Positions 1 through 7,991 of a DNA stretch of 35,646 nt are shown here, piece after piece. Position numbers and translations under genes: made by a program. A model generated the notes under the pieces. That model saw only the letters and a list, made by a program, of their open reading frames with translations. It was not told where the DNA came from and ran no database searches. Source of the DNA: a virus; the IMG/VR virus record IMGVR_UViG_3300030382_001019, positions 1-35,646 of that record; one strand, given 5' to 3'. Within the stretch, counting starts at the first letter, position 1. Every line of letters starts with the position of its first letter.

Positions 1-251
1 CTCGTATAGTCTTTAGCTTGTTCTACTGACTCACTTACACTTACTAATGTTTCTTCTATGACTGCTATGTTCTGTTCTATACCAGTTAAATCTGGTGCTG
101 TATAAGCAGATATACGCTCTTCCATAGACAAGTACCTTTGATATACCTCGAAACCTCCCCAGAGTCCACCAATTATTGTACCTAGTAATGGAATTATTAA
201 GAGTAACTTACTTCCACCTACCTTAATTCCACCATATTCTACCTCTGCCAT
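1..251 (-). CDS. Membrane-anchored coiled-coil protein, N-terminal part (cut by left edge)
   Basis: An open frame runs from an ATG at 251 to the window edge (83 codons plus two bases). The product starts MAEVEYGGIKVGG, has one hydrophobic segment at about residues 14-36 (LLLIIPLLGTIIGGLWGG), and then a long heptad-like stretch (IEQNIAVIEETLVSVSESVEQ). This is a short cytoplasmic N-terminus, one membrane span and a coiled-coil domain beyond the membrane, the layout of inner-membrane spanins, though I cannot prove lysis function. The start overlaps the end of the preceding 585-aa gene by 13 bp, so the two are probably translationally coupled. The fragment at 35536-35646 reads as its C-terminus if one base is missing at the junction, giving about 120 aa in total. 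Similar proteins are common in marine phages, from memory of the family. Confidence 0.7.
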   Translation of the reverse strand, partial: MAEVEYGGIKVGGSKLLLIIPLLGTIIGGLWGGFEVYQRYLSMEERISAYTAPDLTGIEQNIAVIEETLVSVSESVEQAKDYT

Positions 252-1996
252 TGCAAGTCCACCAATTTATTATGTAATATCTCGTTAGCCAGTCCATTCC
301 TTAATCCATTTTGATTCTCTGGAATGGTTTTATTCTCGTAAATATCTCTATCTCTATAAAAAAGACTATCTTGTAGAGCCTTATTGTATGAATTAAACCC
401 TGCATTATAGTTAAGTAAGGCTAATATATAGTTTTGTAAGTCTTTTTGAGCCTCTAAACTAACTGCAACTCCCATTTCTTTTGCCAAATTATTGAGTTTA
501 TTCGTAATAATCTCTTTCATTTTATCTCTTTTGGCTGTTTTTCTCTCTTGTTCAGAATCTCCAGTATCGCTTGGTCTATCTTCTTGCTCCGTTTCTTCTG
601 GCTCTTCAGCAACTTCTTCAGCAGGTTCATCTTCTGTGGACTCATCTTCAATTACTTCCTCTTGTTCTGACTCCTCCTCTGCTTGTTCTTCCTGTGAGGT
701 ATCTTCTTCTGGCTCTGGCTCATCTACTTCCTCCTCTATTGCTTCCAATTCTTCAATAGGTTCAGGCTCTTCATCAGGTATTGGCTCAAAAAACTCTTCA
801 ATTTCTGCCTCAATCTCAGCAATAATATCTTCCTGAGTTACTTCCTGAAAGTCTATCTCTTCAAATTCTGCCTCAAATATCTCTACCATTGCTTGAAAAT
901 CTGTTAATGGTATTTCTATTTCAATATATGTTTCTGGAGGAGGTAAAACATATATCTCTTCTAATTCTTCTTCCTCTAATTGTATCTCTTCTTCTTGTAT
1001 TGCCTCTTCATAACCATCACAATACATACTATATGTAGGATTAAATTCACATTGCTGGTCTAGGAAAGCTGTTTCAAAGTCTGGACAAGCATTACTATAT
1101 AAACTATCTAAGGTACATTGTTGGTTAAAATAAGCATCACTATAACCCACACAACCAGAATTATAGAGAGGATTAAGATTGCATTGTTGTTCATAATAAG
1201 CATCTGCATAAGTTTCTGGATAATAAAGACAGCTTAAATGACTGTCTGGTACAACACTACATATGCTCTCACCACTTCCTATTACTACTGGGTCATCTTC
1301 TGAACTATTCCAAAAGAGTGCTCCATCTTGGGTCTGGTGATTATAGAACCATTGTTCATACTCACCTGCACTTAAATCTCCTACTACTGCTACTGTTACA
1401 GCATGGTTGTTTATCTGTACTTGTTCATAATTTATCTCTATATTACCTAAAGGAAAAATTGTTAAGTCAAATGTATTACTTGTACTGGCGTTGTAATACT
1501 CTGCTAGGTTTTCCCACATATATTTTTGATATGTAGAATCGCCCTGTGTATAAAACTTACCAATACCTGTATCTATTAAGTCAGTATGGAAGGGCATAAT
1601 AGTATAATTAAACCTTACGCCTGTTGCACCACCTTCAAAATTTTGTCCATTACAACACAGACCATCATATATATAACCACTACCAGCGACATTAAGAGGG
1701 TCAAGGAAACCCACAACACCATTAGAGAACATAAAGCTAGTAACATAACTATTTCCATAAAAGGGAAATGTAAAATCTAATGGTACTTCAACCCAGCCAT
1801 CATCAGAGATTGTATGTTCAATGATGGGTGCATCTGCCTTAGTGGGCGAGGAGGGCAAGAAGGATAACCCCAAAAATACCATTAACCAAAGTATTAAGAA
1901 ATTCGCCTCTATCCATTGTTTTAAAATTTTCCTTTTTCGGAATATCACGCTTGTTGTCCTTCCATAGTTCTTTGGCTTCTTCGCCAATCTTTCCAT
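239..1996 (-). CDS. Exported adhesin-like protein with CX9C repeats and a long acidic region
   Basis: The product is 585 aa from the first ATG. Residues about 1-31 are strongly basic, 32-50 are hydrophobic, and SSPTKADA follows, so this looks like a signal or signal-anchor sequence. Residues about 57-240 form a beta-rich domain with FTFPFYGNSY and NYTIMPFHTDLI, reminiscent of nidogen-like domains (inference). Residues 264-330 hold three repeats of exactly 22 residues with Cys pairs at 272/282, 294/304 and 316/326, each starting QQC. Residues about 331-485 are extremely Glu-rich, and a helical C-terminus follows. The start is uncertain. ATG 1996 overlaps the upstream 179-aa gene by 158 bp, and ATG 1882 (residue 39) would leave a signal without basic residues. 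Neither has a clear ribosome binding site. It sits next to the membrane/lysis genes across the genome junction. Function unknown; surface or envelope role inferred. Confidence 0.75.
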   Translation of the reverse strand: MERLAKKPKNYGRTTSVIFRKRKILKQWIEANFLILWLMVFLGLSFLPSSPTKADAPIIEHTISDDGWVEVPLDFTFPFYGNSYVTSFMFSNGVVGFLDPLNVAGSGYIYDGLCCNGQNFEGGATGVRFNYTIMPFHTDLIDTGIGKFYTQGDSTYQKYMWENLAEYYNASTSNTFDLTIFPLGNIEINYEQVQINNHAVTVAVVGDLSAGEYEQWFYNHQTQDGALFWNSSEDDPVVIGSGESICSVVPDSHLSCLYYPETYADAYYEQQCNLNPLYNSGCVGYSDAYFNQQCTLDSLYSNACPDFETAFLDQQCEFNPTYSMYCDGYEEAIQEEEIQLEEEELEEIYVLPPPETYIEIEIPLTDFQAMVEIFEAEFEEIDFQEVTQEDIIAEIEAEIEEFFEPIPDEEPEPIEELEAIEEEVDEPEPEEDTSQEEQAEEESEQEEVIEDESTEDEPAEEVAEEPEETEQEDRPSDTGDSEQERKTAKRDKMKEIITNKLNNLAKEMGVAVSLEAQKDLQNYILALLNYNAGFNSYNKALQDSLFYRDRDIYENKTIPENQNGLRNGLANEILHNKLVDLQWQR

Positions 1997-2378
1997 CTAT
2001 AGGGCATGGTGTTCCTGCCTTTGCCATTGCATCATAGGTTCTCCAGTCTTGACACATTACACTTACTGCTGCTACCTTCATACCCATATCATACAAAACT
2101 TTAGCTATTTTTAATCTTTCACAATTTGCATCTCTATATGCCTGTCCTGTTGATATTCCTAATATTTGTGTTTGAACTGCTCCACTTACACCAACAGTAC
2201 ATAAGTCTGAGTTACTTGCGTTTATGCTAGGACTAATTGCACTAGGTGGGTTTGTCCTTACTGTACTCTTACTATCTGTACTTGTAGTTACTGTGCTATT
2301 GCTTGTGCTGTTTGTAACAATAGGGTCTGCTGCAAATACAGAACTTATTAATAAAAATACAACAAATAATTTTTTCAT
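1839..2378 (-). CDS. Exported phage protein with signal peptide and C-terminal membrane segment
   Basis: The product is 179 aa. It begins with a textbook signal peptide (MKKLFVVFLLISSVFAA, cleavage probably after the VFA or FAA), then a Ser/Thr/Asn-rich linker to about residue 58. A conserved-looking core follows (SGAVQTQILGISTG, RDANCERLKIAKVLYDMGMK) with Cys residues near positions 61, 85, 110 and 125. The C-terminus is a hydrophobic segment (VNGIFGVILLALLAH). It should be exported and tethered to the inner membrane by its tail. I recall this core from proteins of unknown function in marine podoviruses. ATG 2378 overlaps the stop of the 76-aa gene upstream. Its 3' end overlaps the 585-aa frame, where both frames encode hydrophobic segments. 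A role in envelope alteration or lysis is inference only. Confidence 0.8.
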   Translation of the reverse strand: MKKLFVVFLLISSVFAADPIVTNSTSNSTVTTSTDSKSTVRTNPPSAISPSINASNSDLCTVGVSGAVQTQILGISTGQAYRDANCERLKIAKVLYDMGMKVAAVSVMCQDWRTYDAMAKAGTPCPIDGKIGEEAKELWKDNKRDIPKKENFKTMDRGEFLNTLVNGIFGVILLALLAH

Positions 2379-2608
2379 TATTCTGTAACTGAAGCAGCCT
2401 TTAATTCGTCAGTTGTAGTCATACTATCTACTTGGTTAGTAATATCCCTAAGTCTATTTTTTTCTGTAACAATAGTTGTAGTTGATGAACCAGTTTCTTG
2501 TGCTTTCATAAATAAAATATCTTGTGCTTCGAGCAATGGTTTTCTATCAACTCTTAATCTATCTTTAGTGATAACTTTTGCTTTAGTAATATTTACTGTT
2601 ATTGGCAT
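2378..2608 (-). CDS. Small hypothetical late protein (76 aa)
   Basis: This 76-aa soluble protein is rich in Thr, Val and Lys (starts MPITVNITKAKVITKDRLR). It has a probable helical middle (EAQDILFMKAQETG) and shows no membrane segment or recognisable motif. It lies in a tightly packed string. Its ATG overlaps the stop of the 88-aa gene upstream and its stop overlaps the ATG of the 179-aa exported protein, which indicates co-translation. From position it may be a structural or fibre-assembly accessory, but I do not recognise the family. Confidence 0.7.
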   Translation of the reverse strand: MPITVNITKAKVITKDRLRVDRKPLLEAQDILFMKAQETGSSTTTIVTEKNRLRDITNQVDSMTTTDELKAASVTE

Positions 2609-2874
2609 TATGGATTCTCCTCGCTTGTTCTTTCACCTGCTCCTGCTGTATATTCCCAAGCCTCTCTAAAACTTCTATCTGATAAATCAGCTTCTGTAAT
2701 TTCATATTTAGTACCTACAGGTAAATCCTTATTAGCTACATATATATATTTTTCATCTTCTGTGCCAGACAAGGTTTCTAAATATTTTGGTGCAGGAATC
2801 ATTACTGCCACTATATTTAAAGTATTACCTTCATCATCTACTTTAGTGCTAGGATAAATTATTGCTTTGCTCAT
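2608..2874 (-). CDS. Small hypothetical protein downstream of the fibre (88 aa)
   Basis: This 88-aa protein starts MSKAIIYPSTKVDDEGNTLN and contains AVMIPAPKY and a stretch resembling the short chaperone-like or accessory proteins that follow fibre genes in marine phages (DLPVGTKYEITEADL). It begins three bases after the end of the 640-aa fibre gene and its end overlaps the next start. The aromatic/acidic end (REAWEYTAGAG) resembles short proteins linked to tail-fibre genes. A fibre-associated role is inferred from position. Confidence 0.65.
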   Translation of the reverse strand: MSKAIIYPSTKVDDEGNTLNIVAVMIPAPKYLETLSGTEDEKYIYVANKDLPVGTKYEITEADLSDRSFREAWEYTAGAGERTSEENP

Positions 2875-2876
2875 TA

Positions 2877-4799
2877 TTAGTCTCCGAATACAACCATTGA
2901 AACATAGTCTGCATCACTATAACTTGTTTCAGCGTTTAAACTATCTACTCTTGTTTTTGAAGTGGTATTTTGTCCACCTCTATGTCTTGTTTGTGCATTG
3001 TCACCACCTACAGCAACAACGTGATTTGCATTTCCTATAGTTGCTGCATAATTAATTTGTGTTTGACCTGTACCTTCATCAGTAACCGAACTAACACCAA
3101 ATGAATCTTTAATTGCTGTTGTTCCACTTTGATTCCAGAAACACCAGTATGAAGTAGTTTTTTGTTCACCTGCTGCTGCTAAGTTGCTTAAAGATGTATC
3201 TGCACCTCCTGATACAGCAGCCCAAGAATTATCACCTCTAAGGTAAGTAGAACTTGAGGCTGTTCCTGTGGCTGATAGTTCAGCAACACCGATAGCATCA
3301 TCAGCTACTTTTACATTAGTAACAGCATTTGAAGCAAGTGCAGTAGCATCTACAGAACCAGCAGCATAGTGTTCAGCATCTATTGAATCAGCAGCGTAAT
3401 GCTCACTATTAATAGCATCATCTGCTATCTTTGTGCCATCTATAATATCTGCTGCTAAATGTACTCTATCAATTGAACCATCTACATACTGGTCGCTATC
3501 AACTGAGTTAGCACTCATATGTGCTAAATCAATTGCACCTGCTGCAATCTCGTCTGAATCCACAGCATCGTCTGCTAAGTGTTCATTATCAATACTAGCT
3601 GCTGCGTAGTGTTCAGAGTTAATAACATTATCACCAATTTTAGCTGCGGTTACACAATCAGCACTTAAATGGGAAGTGTCTACGCTTCCATCAACTAATT
3701 CTGAAGAGTCAACTGAGTTCGCACCCATAGCTGCTGCATCTACCGAACCTGCTGCAAAGTGGGCTGTGTCTATACTCCCATCTACATATTGAGCCGAATC
3801 AATTGAGTTAGCTGCCATTTTAGCAACTGTAACTTGGGCATCTTGTATGTGTGCGGTTCTTACTGCATCATCAATAATAGCATCTGTGTTTACAGAATTA
3901 GCATTTAAGTGTTCAGCATCTATACTGTCGGCTACTATATGTTCAGAATTTATAACATCATCTGCAATTAAAGCTGCTGTAATAGCGTCTCCTGCTATCT
4001 TAGCTGTTGTTACTTGGGCATCTTGAATATGAGCAGTACGAACAGCATCATCAATAATGGCATCCGTATTAACTGAGTTTGCGTTTAGATGTTCTGCATC
4101 AATACTATCTGCTGCTATATGCTCACTATTAATAACGTCATCACCAATTTTGGCTGCTGTAATTGCATCTGCTGCTATCTTAGCTGTTGTTACTTGTGAG
4201 TCAGCAATGTGTGCTGTGTCGATTGAGCCATCAGCATAATGCTCTGAGTCTATAGCATCGTCAGCAATATGTGCGTTGTCTATACTTCCATCTGTGTAGT
4301 GTTCTGAATCAATAGCGTTATCAGCTATCTTTGCTCCTGTTACTGCATCTGCATTTATCTTTGCTGTCGTAACTGCATTGTCTGATAGTTCTGAAACAGT
4401 AATTGAGTTGGCTGCTAAATCCTCTGCAACAATAACATCAACTCCAATCTTAGCTGAAGTAATAGCGTTATCTGCAATGTGTGCTGTATCAATACTTCCA
4501 TCTACATAATGTTCACTATCAATAGCATCATCGGCTATGTGAGCATTGTCTATACTGCCATCAGTATAATGTTCGCTATCTATTGCATTATCTGCAATCT
4601 TAGCACCAGTAATTACATCAGCAGCTAAATGTGCTGTGGCAATACTTCCATCTACATAATGCTCTGCCCTTATTGAATTATCGTGAAGGACATTATCAAT
4701 GGTAACTTTCTTTGAAGTTCCTCCATCATTAATTAATAATTCTTCAGCACCATCTGTTGCAGTTAATGCTGATAATTCTGATACTTTAGTTGTTGCCAT
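2877..4799 (-). CDS. Repeat-rich tail or head fibre protein (640 aa)
   Basis: Residues about 1-40 form a conserved head (MATTKVSELSALTATDGAEE, then LLINDGGTSKKVTIDNVL), a known type of virion-attachment start in marine phage fibres. From about residue 40 to 510 the protein is a long array of roughly 10- and 20-residue repeats of the form IADDAIDSEHYVDGSIDTAH, with variants such as SEHL, TAKI and DAAAM. These probably form a trimeric beta-helical shaft. The C-terminus (after about residue 515: GTASSSTYLRGDNSWAAVSG, then a small folded tip) is the usual marine phage fibre tip. Within the shaft a 60-residue block is duplicated in tandem (see findings). The gene sits among structural genes after the capsid genes, so it could decorate the head or the tail. 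Receptor binding is inferred from family knowledge. Confidence 0.85.
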   Translation of the reverse strand: MATTKVSELSALTATDGAEELLINDGGTSKKVTIDNVLHDNSIRAEHYVDGSIATAHLAADVITGAKIADNAIDSEHYTDGSIDNAHIADDAIDSEHYVDGSIDTAHIADNAITSAKIGVDVIVAEDLAANSITVSELSDNAVTTAKINADAVTGAKIADNAIDSEHYTDGSIDNAHIADDAIDSEHYADGSIDTAHIADSQVTTAKIAADAITAAKIGDDVINSEHIAADSIDAEHLNANSVNTDAIIDDAVRTAHIQDAQVTTAKIAGDAITAALIADDVINSEHIVADSIDAEHLNANSVNTDAIIDDAVRTAHIQDAQVTVAKMAANSIDSAQYVDGSIDTAHFAAGSVDAAAMGANSVDSSELVDGSVDTSHLSADCVTAAKIGDNVINSEHYAAASIDNEHLADDAVDSDEIAAGAIDLAHMSANSVDSDQYVDGSIDRVHLAADIIDGTKIADDAINSEHYAADSIDAEHYAAGSVDATALASNAVTNVKVADDAIGVAELSATGTASSSTYLRGDNSWAAVSGGADTSLSNLAAAGEQKTTSYWCFWNQSGTTAIKDSFGVSSVTDEGTGQTQINYAATIGNANHVVAVGGDNAQTRHRGGQNTTSKTRVDSLNAETSYSDADYVSMVVFGD

Positions 4800-4802
4800 T
4801 TT

Positions 4803-4985
4803 TTACTCCGTAATAATGTAGTTAGGTGCAGCTGGGTTAGAAGATTGTGTAATAATATAACTACCACCTTGTTCTATTTCTATTTCATAGGCAGCAGTTT
4901 CATTAGGGTCGAAATCTCTTTGCCATTGCTTTTTGTTGGCAAGCATAGCTAGAGTCTTTTGTTTTCTCCAAAACATCTTGTCCAT
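4803..4985 (-). CDS. Small hypothetical structural-region protein (60 aa)
   Basis: This 60-aa protein begins MDKMFWRKQKTLAMLANKKQ and ends with a beta-like, hydrophilic tail (YIITQSSNPAAPNYIITE). Its ATG overlaps the stop of the 186-aa gene upstream (TAATG), and it ends three bases before the fibre gene starts, so it belongs to the same transcript. There is no membrane segment and no recognised domain. Its position directly before the fibre suggests an accessory or attachment role, but this is weak inference. Confidence 0.65.
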   Translation of the reverse strand: MDKMFWRKQKTLAMLANKKQWQRDFDPNETAAYEIEIEQGGSYIITQSSNPAAPNYIITE

Positions 4986-5545
4986 TATCTAAACAACTGT
5001 CTGCGTTTACCAATAGACTGTCTATCTTTTAATGCTATTAACTCTTCTTTAAGGACTTCACCCATTGGTGAGAAACTTCTAATAACCCTTGCATCTTTCT
5101 TTTTACTGATGCTACCAGATGGCGTACCCATATACGAGCCACCTTTACCTCCAGAACGAGATTCGCTTGGAGTTTTTGTAGATTTGTGATTAACTTCATA
5201 AACTGTTGCCTCTATCTTTCCCTTTTCATTGTTTGATTTAAGTCCACCACCACTATAGGTGGGTGCTTTACCCTCTGAACCTACTGAATCTAGTTCTTCT
5301 TTAGGGTCTAATAACTCATCTAACATCTCCATTAGATTATCTATCTCATCTTCTGGCTGTGGTTCATCTGCAAAATGTAGGGCATTATGTTCTTTAAAAT
5401 GTTCTAAGTCCATACCCTCGGTAGGATATTTTGCAAAACACTCTTCAAGTAGTCTTGCCCAAATTTCTCTAATTTTAGCCTTGAACCTTTCCAGCTCTAA
5501 GTTTTCAACTGAGTCATGGTCGCAAGTATTTTTAAATATGTCCAC
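4985..5545 (-). CDS. Hypothetical late protein with acidic N-half and basic Gly/Ser C-half (186 aa)
   Basis: The N-terminal half (to about residue 90) is helical and acidic (ERFKAKIREIWARLLEECF, DNLMEMLDELLDPKEEL). The C-terminal half is a Gly/Ser/Lys-rich linker (SGGKGGSYMGTPSGSISKKK) that ends in a basic helix (IGKRRQLFR). There are no membrane segments. It overlaps the zinc-ribbon gene upstream by 14 bp and is coupled to the 60-aa gene downstream. The two-part charge layout resembles small virion or assembly proteins, but I do not recognise a family. Confidence 0.7.
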   Translation of the reverse strand: MDIFKNTCDHDSVENLELERFKAKIREIWARLLEECFAKYPTEGMDLEHFKEHNALHFADEPQPEDEIDNLMEMLDELLDPKEELDSVGSEGKAPTYSGGGLKSNNEKGKIEATVYEVNHKSTKTPSESRSGGKGGSYMGTPSGSISKKKDARVIRSFSPMGEVLKEELIALKDRQSIGKRRQLFR

Positions 5546-5777
5546 TAAATTTATTCCTATAGTTGCCGTTCTTGTCTGTTTCGCTTATGCGTTTGCGTTC
5601 TCTCATATTCCAGAGAGTATCTTGATTGCCAAAATGAGGTCGATTTTGATTAATAGTCATTATTACACTACCTTTTTCATTACACTCTGGACAATCTTTG
5701 TCTACATTTCTATCAGACATAGAGCATAATTCTTCAAAAACATGACCATGTTTACATTGATAGTCGTAAAAAGGCAT
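5532..5777 (-). CDS. FmdB-type zinc-ribbon protein (81 aa)
   Basis: The N-terminus MPFYDYQCKHGHVFEELCSM followed by a CPEC pair is the FmdB-family zinc ribbon: a first metal pair at Cys8 with His10/His12 nearby, and a second pair at about residues 34 and 37. FmdB domains are small putative regulatory or metal-binding modules, and phages often carry them next to virion genes. The first atom of its start overlaps the stop of the 115-aa gene upstream (shared base 5777), and its end overlaps the 186-aa gene. Role in this phage unknown. Confidence 0.75.
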   Translation of the reverse strand: MPFYDYQCKHGHVFEELCSMSDRNVDKDCPECNEKGSVIMTINQNRPHFGNQDTLWNMRERKRISETDKNGNYRNKFSGHI

Positions 5778-6124
5778 TATTTATTCCAATACTTTTTGTA
5801 ATTTTTAGCAAACCAAGAGGCTGCTGTATTTGTAGGAAACTCTATGTATTCTCCAGTTTTCATAGCATAATTAAATGCCTCATCTTTTTCTTTTTTTATT
5901 AGTTTTCCATCTTGCATAATTACTTCTGGATAGACAATAAATTTTCCATCTACTTCAGTATCAGACATCAAATGAGTATGAACTTTTCCTTTAAACTCAT
6001 TTTTGCCTTCTAATACTGGATATTTGTCTTTATATAAAATTCTTTGCACAAAATTTTTGTCTTGATTATTTGCAAGTATTTCAATTAAAGAGTCTAATTC
6101 TGTTTGTGCAATTACTTCTTTCAT
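5777..6124 (-). CDS. Conserved-looking small late protein after the capsid gene (115 aa)
   Basis: This 115-aa soluble protein begins MKEVIAQTELDSLIEILANN and contains NFVQRILYKDKYPVLEG and a C-terminal aromatic end (AASWFAKNYKKYWNK). I recall similar proteins just downstream of major capsid genes in marine phages (KGKVHTHLM region), without known function. It lies after the terminator that follows the capsid gene, so it is expressed by read-through or at a lower level than capsid. No membrane segment or catalytic motif is seen. Confidence 0.7.
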   Translation of the reverse strand: MKEVIAQTELDSLIEILANNQDKNFVQRILYKDKYPVLEGKNEFKGKVHTHLMSDTEVDGKFIVYPEVIMQDGKLIKKEKDEAFNYAMKTGEYIEFPTNTAASWFAKNYKKYWNK

Positions 6125-6142
6125 AAAACTCCTAATTAATTC

Positions 6143-6170
6143 AGAAAAACCCCCTCGTGAGAAGGGGTTT
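6143..6170 (-). terminator. Rho-independent terminator after the major capsid gene
   Basis: On the minus strand, arms at 6170-6161 and 6156-6147 form a 10-bp stem (AAACCCCTTC with GAGGGGGTTT, one G-U pair) with loop TCAC, followed by a short T tract. It lies 16 bp past the capsid stop codon. Confidence 0.85.
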
Positions 6171-6185
6171 CAACTTAATTAACTA

Positions 6186-7118
6186 TTAAGTTCCTGGAAC
6201 TACAAACGCAACACCAGCATCATTACGAAGTTCTGCAACTCCATAAATAGTATCTGAAGTGAACAAGTCACCAAGATATTCCTGCTTATATTGTGTCTGG
6301 CTGCGAACCCCCACCTGTTCAGCAAGAACTAGAGCGTCCTTGTGTAGTAGGCATCCAACTCTATCGGTTGCTGTATTAGCAGTTGTAGTAGTTGGGCAGT
6401 TAGATGAGATATGAACATCAGCACCATAAATCATACCAATTTTGCCAGTTTTAATAGCATCGCCTGAACCGATAAACTGTTGTTCAGTAAATCTGTTAAG
6501 ACCTAGCATATCGTTAGCAACGATTGGTGGGATGATAAATGAACGATTGTCCATTGGTACATCTGCATTATCTAATTTAAGAATCAACGCTCTGATTCCA
6601 GCATCAGTAATGTCAGCAGCATTAGATGAGTTGCCTGTGTAAGCTGTAGTACCAGTAGAACCGATATACGCTGTTTCCCAAGCAGAAGCATTAGAGCCAC
6701 CTACTGTTCCGCTATTTAAGCCTTCCCATAAGGTAACTAAATCATCATCGACCTGCTTTGCAAGAGCATAACCAGCATCGTCAGTATAGAACTTTCTCAT
6801 ACTTGCGAGTGCTTGCACCTCTGCAATATCCTCAATTAGTTTTGAGTATTCATAATGCTTATTGATTGACACATTAACAACACTATTTGTTGCTGCTGAT
6901 AATGTTACTTGTGTGTTTGCTGCTTTAGCACTAGCTGAACCTCTCGCTGGAACAGGGATATGAATCGTGTCGCCCTTCTTTCCTTTGTGAGATAGCTTAG
7001 TCACTAGGTTAGCAACCACTAGATTTGACTTATACGCACCAATTACTTCATCACTCCATAGTTCGGGGATGAAGTTGTTGGCGATAGTAGTCGTTACTTG
7101 GTTTGAACCCAAAGCCAT
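6186..7118 (-). CDS. Major capsid protein
   Basis: This 310-aa protein begins MALGSNQVTTTIANNFIPEL and contains NKHYEYSKLIEDIAEVQALA, KQVDDDLVTLWEGL and DRVGCLLHKDALVLAEQVGV. This is the pattern of HK97-fold capsid proteins of the N4 gp56-like/marine podovirus type: an N-arm, a spine helix near residues 95-135, and a conserved P-domain/A-domain end with ELRNDAGVAF. Context supports it. Scaffold lies directly upstream and a strong terminator directly downstream, as expected for the most abundant virion protein. The start codon follows a good AGGAG site (minus strand, near 7130). There is no sign of truncation. Confidence 0.88.
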   Translation of the reverse strand: MALGSNQVTTTIANNFIPELWSDEVIGAYKSNLVVANLVTKLSHKGKKGDTIHIPVPARGSASAKAANTQVTLSAATNSVVNVSINKHYEYSKLIEDIAEVQALASMRKFYTDDAGYALAKQVDDDLVTLWEGLNSGTVGGSNASAWETAYIGSTGTTAYTGNSSNAADITDAGIRALILKLDNADVPMDNRSFIIPPIVANDMLGLNRFTEQQFIGSGDAIKTGKIGMIYGADVHISSNCPTTTTANTATDRVGCLLHKDALVLAEQVGVRSQTQYKQEYLGDLFTSDTIYGVAELRNDAGVAFVVPGT

Positions 7119-7141
7119 TTTACTTCTCCTATTTTAAATGA

Positions 7142-7957
7142 TTATTTAACCCTACCTTCTGCATACGCTGACTGAATTTCATCAGCCAAAGAAGCATAAC
7201 GATTTGGGTCTGTAATTTGAAGGTTGATTAAATCAGCCCTTCTATACATTTTCTTGCCACCTACCGATTGTGTGGAACGAGTTTCTGATACAGTTTGTCG
7301 TAACGCTTTTTTAGATTTTGCCTTCTCTGACTTTTGAACCTCTTTGGTTTTTTCAACCATATTGATTTTATCGTACATATCAAATAGTTCAATAGCGAAA
7401 TCTGGTCTATATTCTGTGTCTGCTTTACGGAAAATATCTTTTCTCACTTCACTAGCACCTATCCATTCTTGGAATTGCTTGTCTGCGACACGCTTTTGCC
7501 AATCTGGATATGCTTTCTCAAGAACACCTAACTTCTGTTGTTGTTCTTGTTCAGCTTGTTGCCTTCTTGCTTTCAAAACATCTGGATGATTTTCTATGGC
7601 TTGATTAACAGCCTTCTTAGGGTCATCATAAAAAACATCTTCAAAGCTAACTTCCTCTTCTTGTGGCTCTTCAGCAGTATCAGACTTGTTTTGTGCCTCA
7701 AGTAAACTCTGGATTAACTTCCGTTGTTCTCCAACCTCAGTTCCTTGTTTACCAAATGCCTGTTCGACATTCTGATGCATTTCAATTACCTCTTGTAGAG
7801 ATTTTCCCTCATATTTGGCTGGTGTTTCGTACTCTGGTTCGGCTTCTACATTTCCATTTACTTCTTCAACTGCTTCTTCCGTTGCCTGTACTTCTTCTAC
7901 CTGCACTTCTTCTGAAGGTGCTTCTACTTTCGGTGTTTCTTCTACTACTATACTCAT
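7142..7957 (-). CDS. Capsid scaffolding protein
   Basis: This 271-aa protein has a very acidic, low-complexity N-terminus (EETPKVEAPSEEVQVEEVQ), a central coiled-coil/helical region rich in Gln and Glu (RRQQAEQEQQQKLGVLEKAY), and a basic helical C-terminus. That composition and its position between portal and major capsid protein are typical of phage scaffolds, whose C-terminal basic helix binds the capsid. It is 23 bp upstream of the capsid gene. The function is inferred from position and composition, as sequence conservation in scaffolds is low. Confidence 0.8.
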   Translation of the reverse strand: MSIVVEETPKVEAPSEEVQVEEVQATEEAVEEVNGNVEAEPEYETPAKYEGKSLQEVIEMHQNVEQAFGKQGTEVGEQRKLIQSLLEAQNKSDTAEEPQEEEVSFEDVFYDDPKKAVNQAIENHPDVLKARRQQAEQEQQQKLGVLEKAYPDWQKRVADKQFQEWIGASEVRKDIFRKADTEYRPDFAIELFDMYDKINMVEKTKEVQKSEKAKSKKALRQTVSETRSTQSVGGKKMYRRADLINLQITDPNRYASLADEIQSAYAEGRVK

Positions 7958-7991
7958 TTGTTCTCCGCCCTCTATGGGTTATGAAGTTATA

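Noticed and set aside
492-836. Ser-rich plus-strand frame of 114 codons
   Set aside because: A shadow of the Glu-rich region of the 585-aa gene, whose GAA/GAG codons read as Ser and Leu codons on the other strand.
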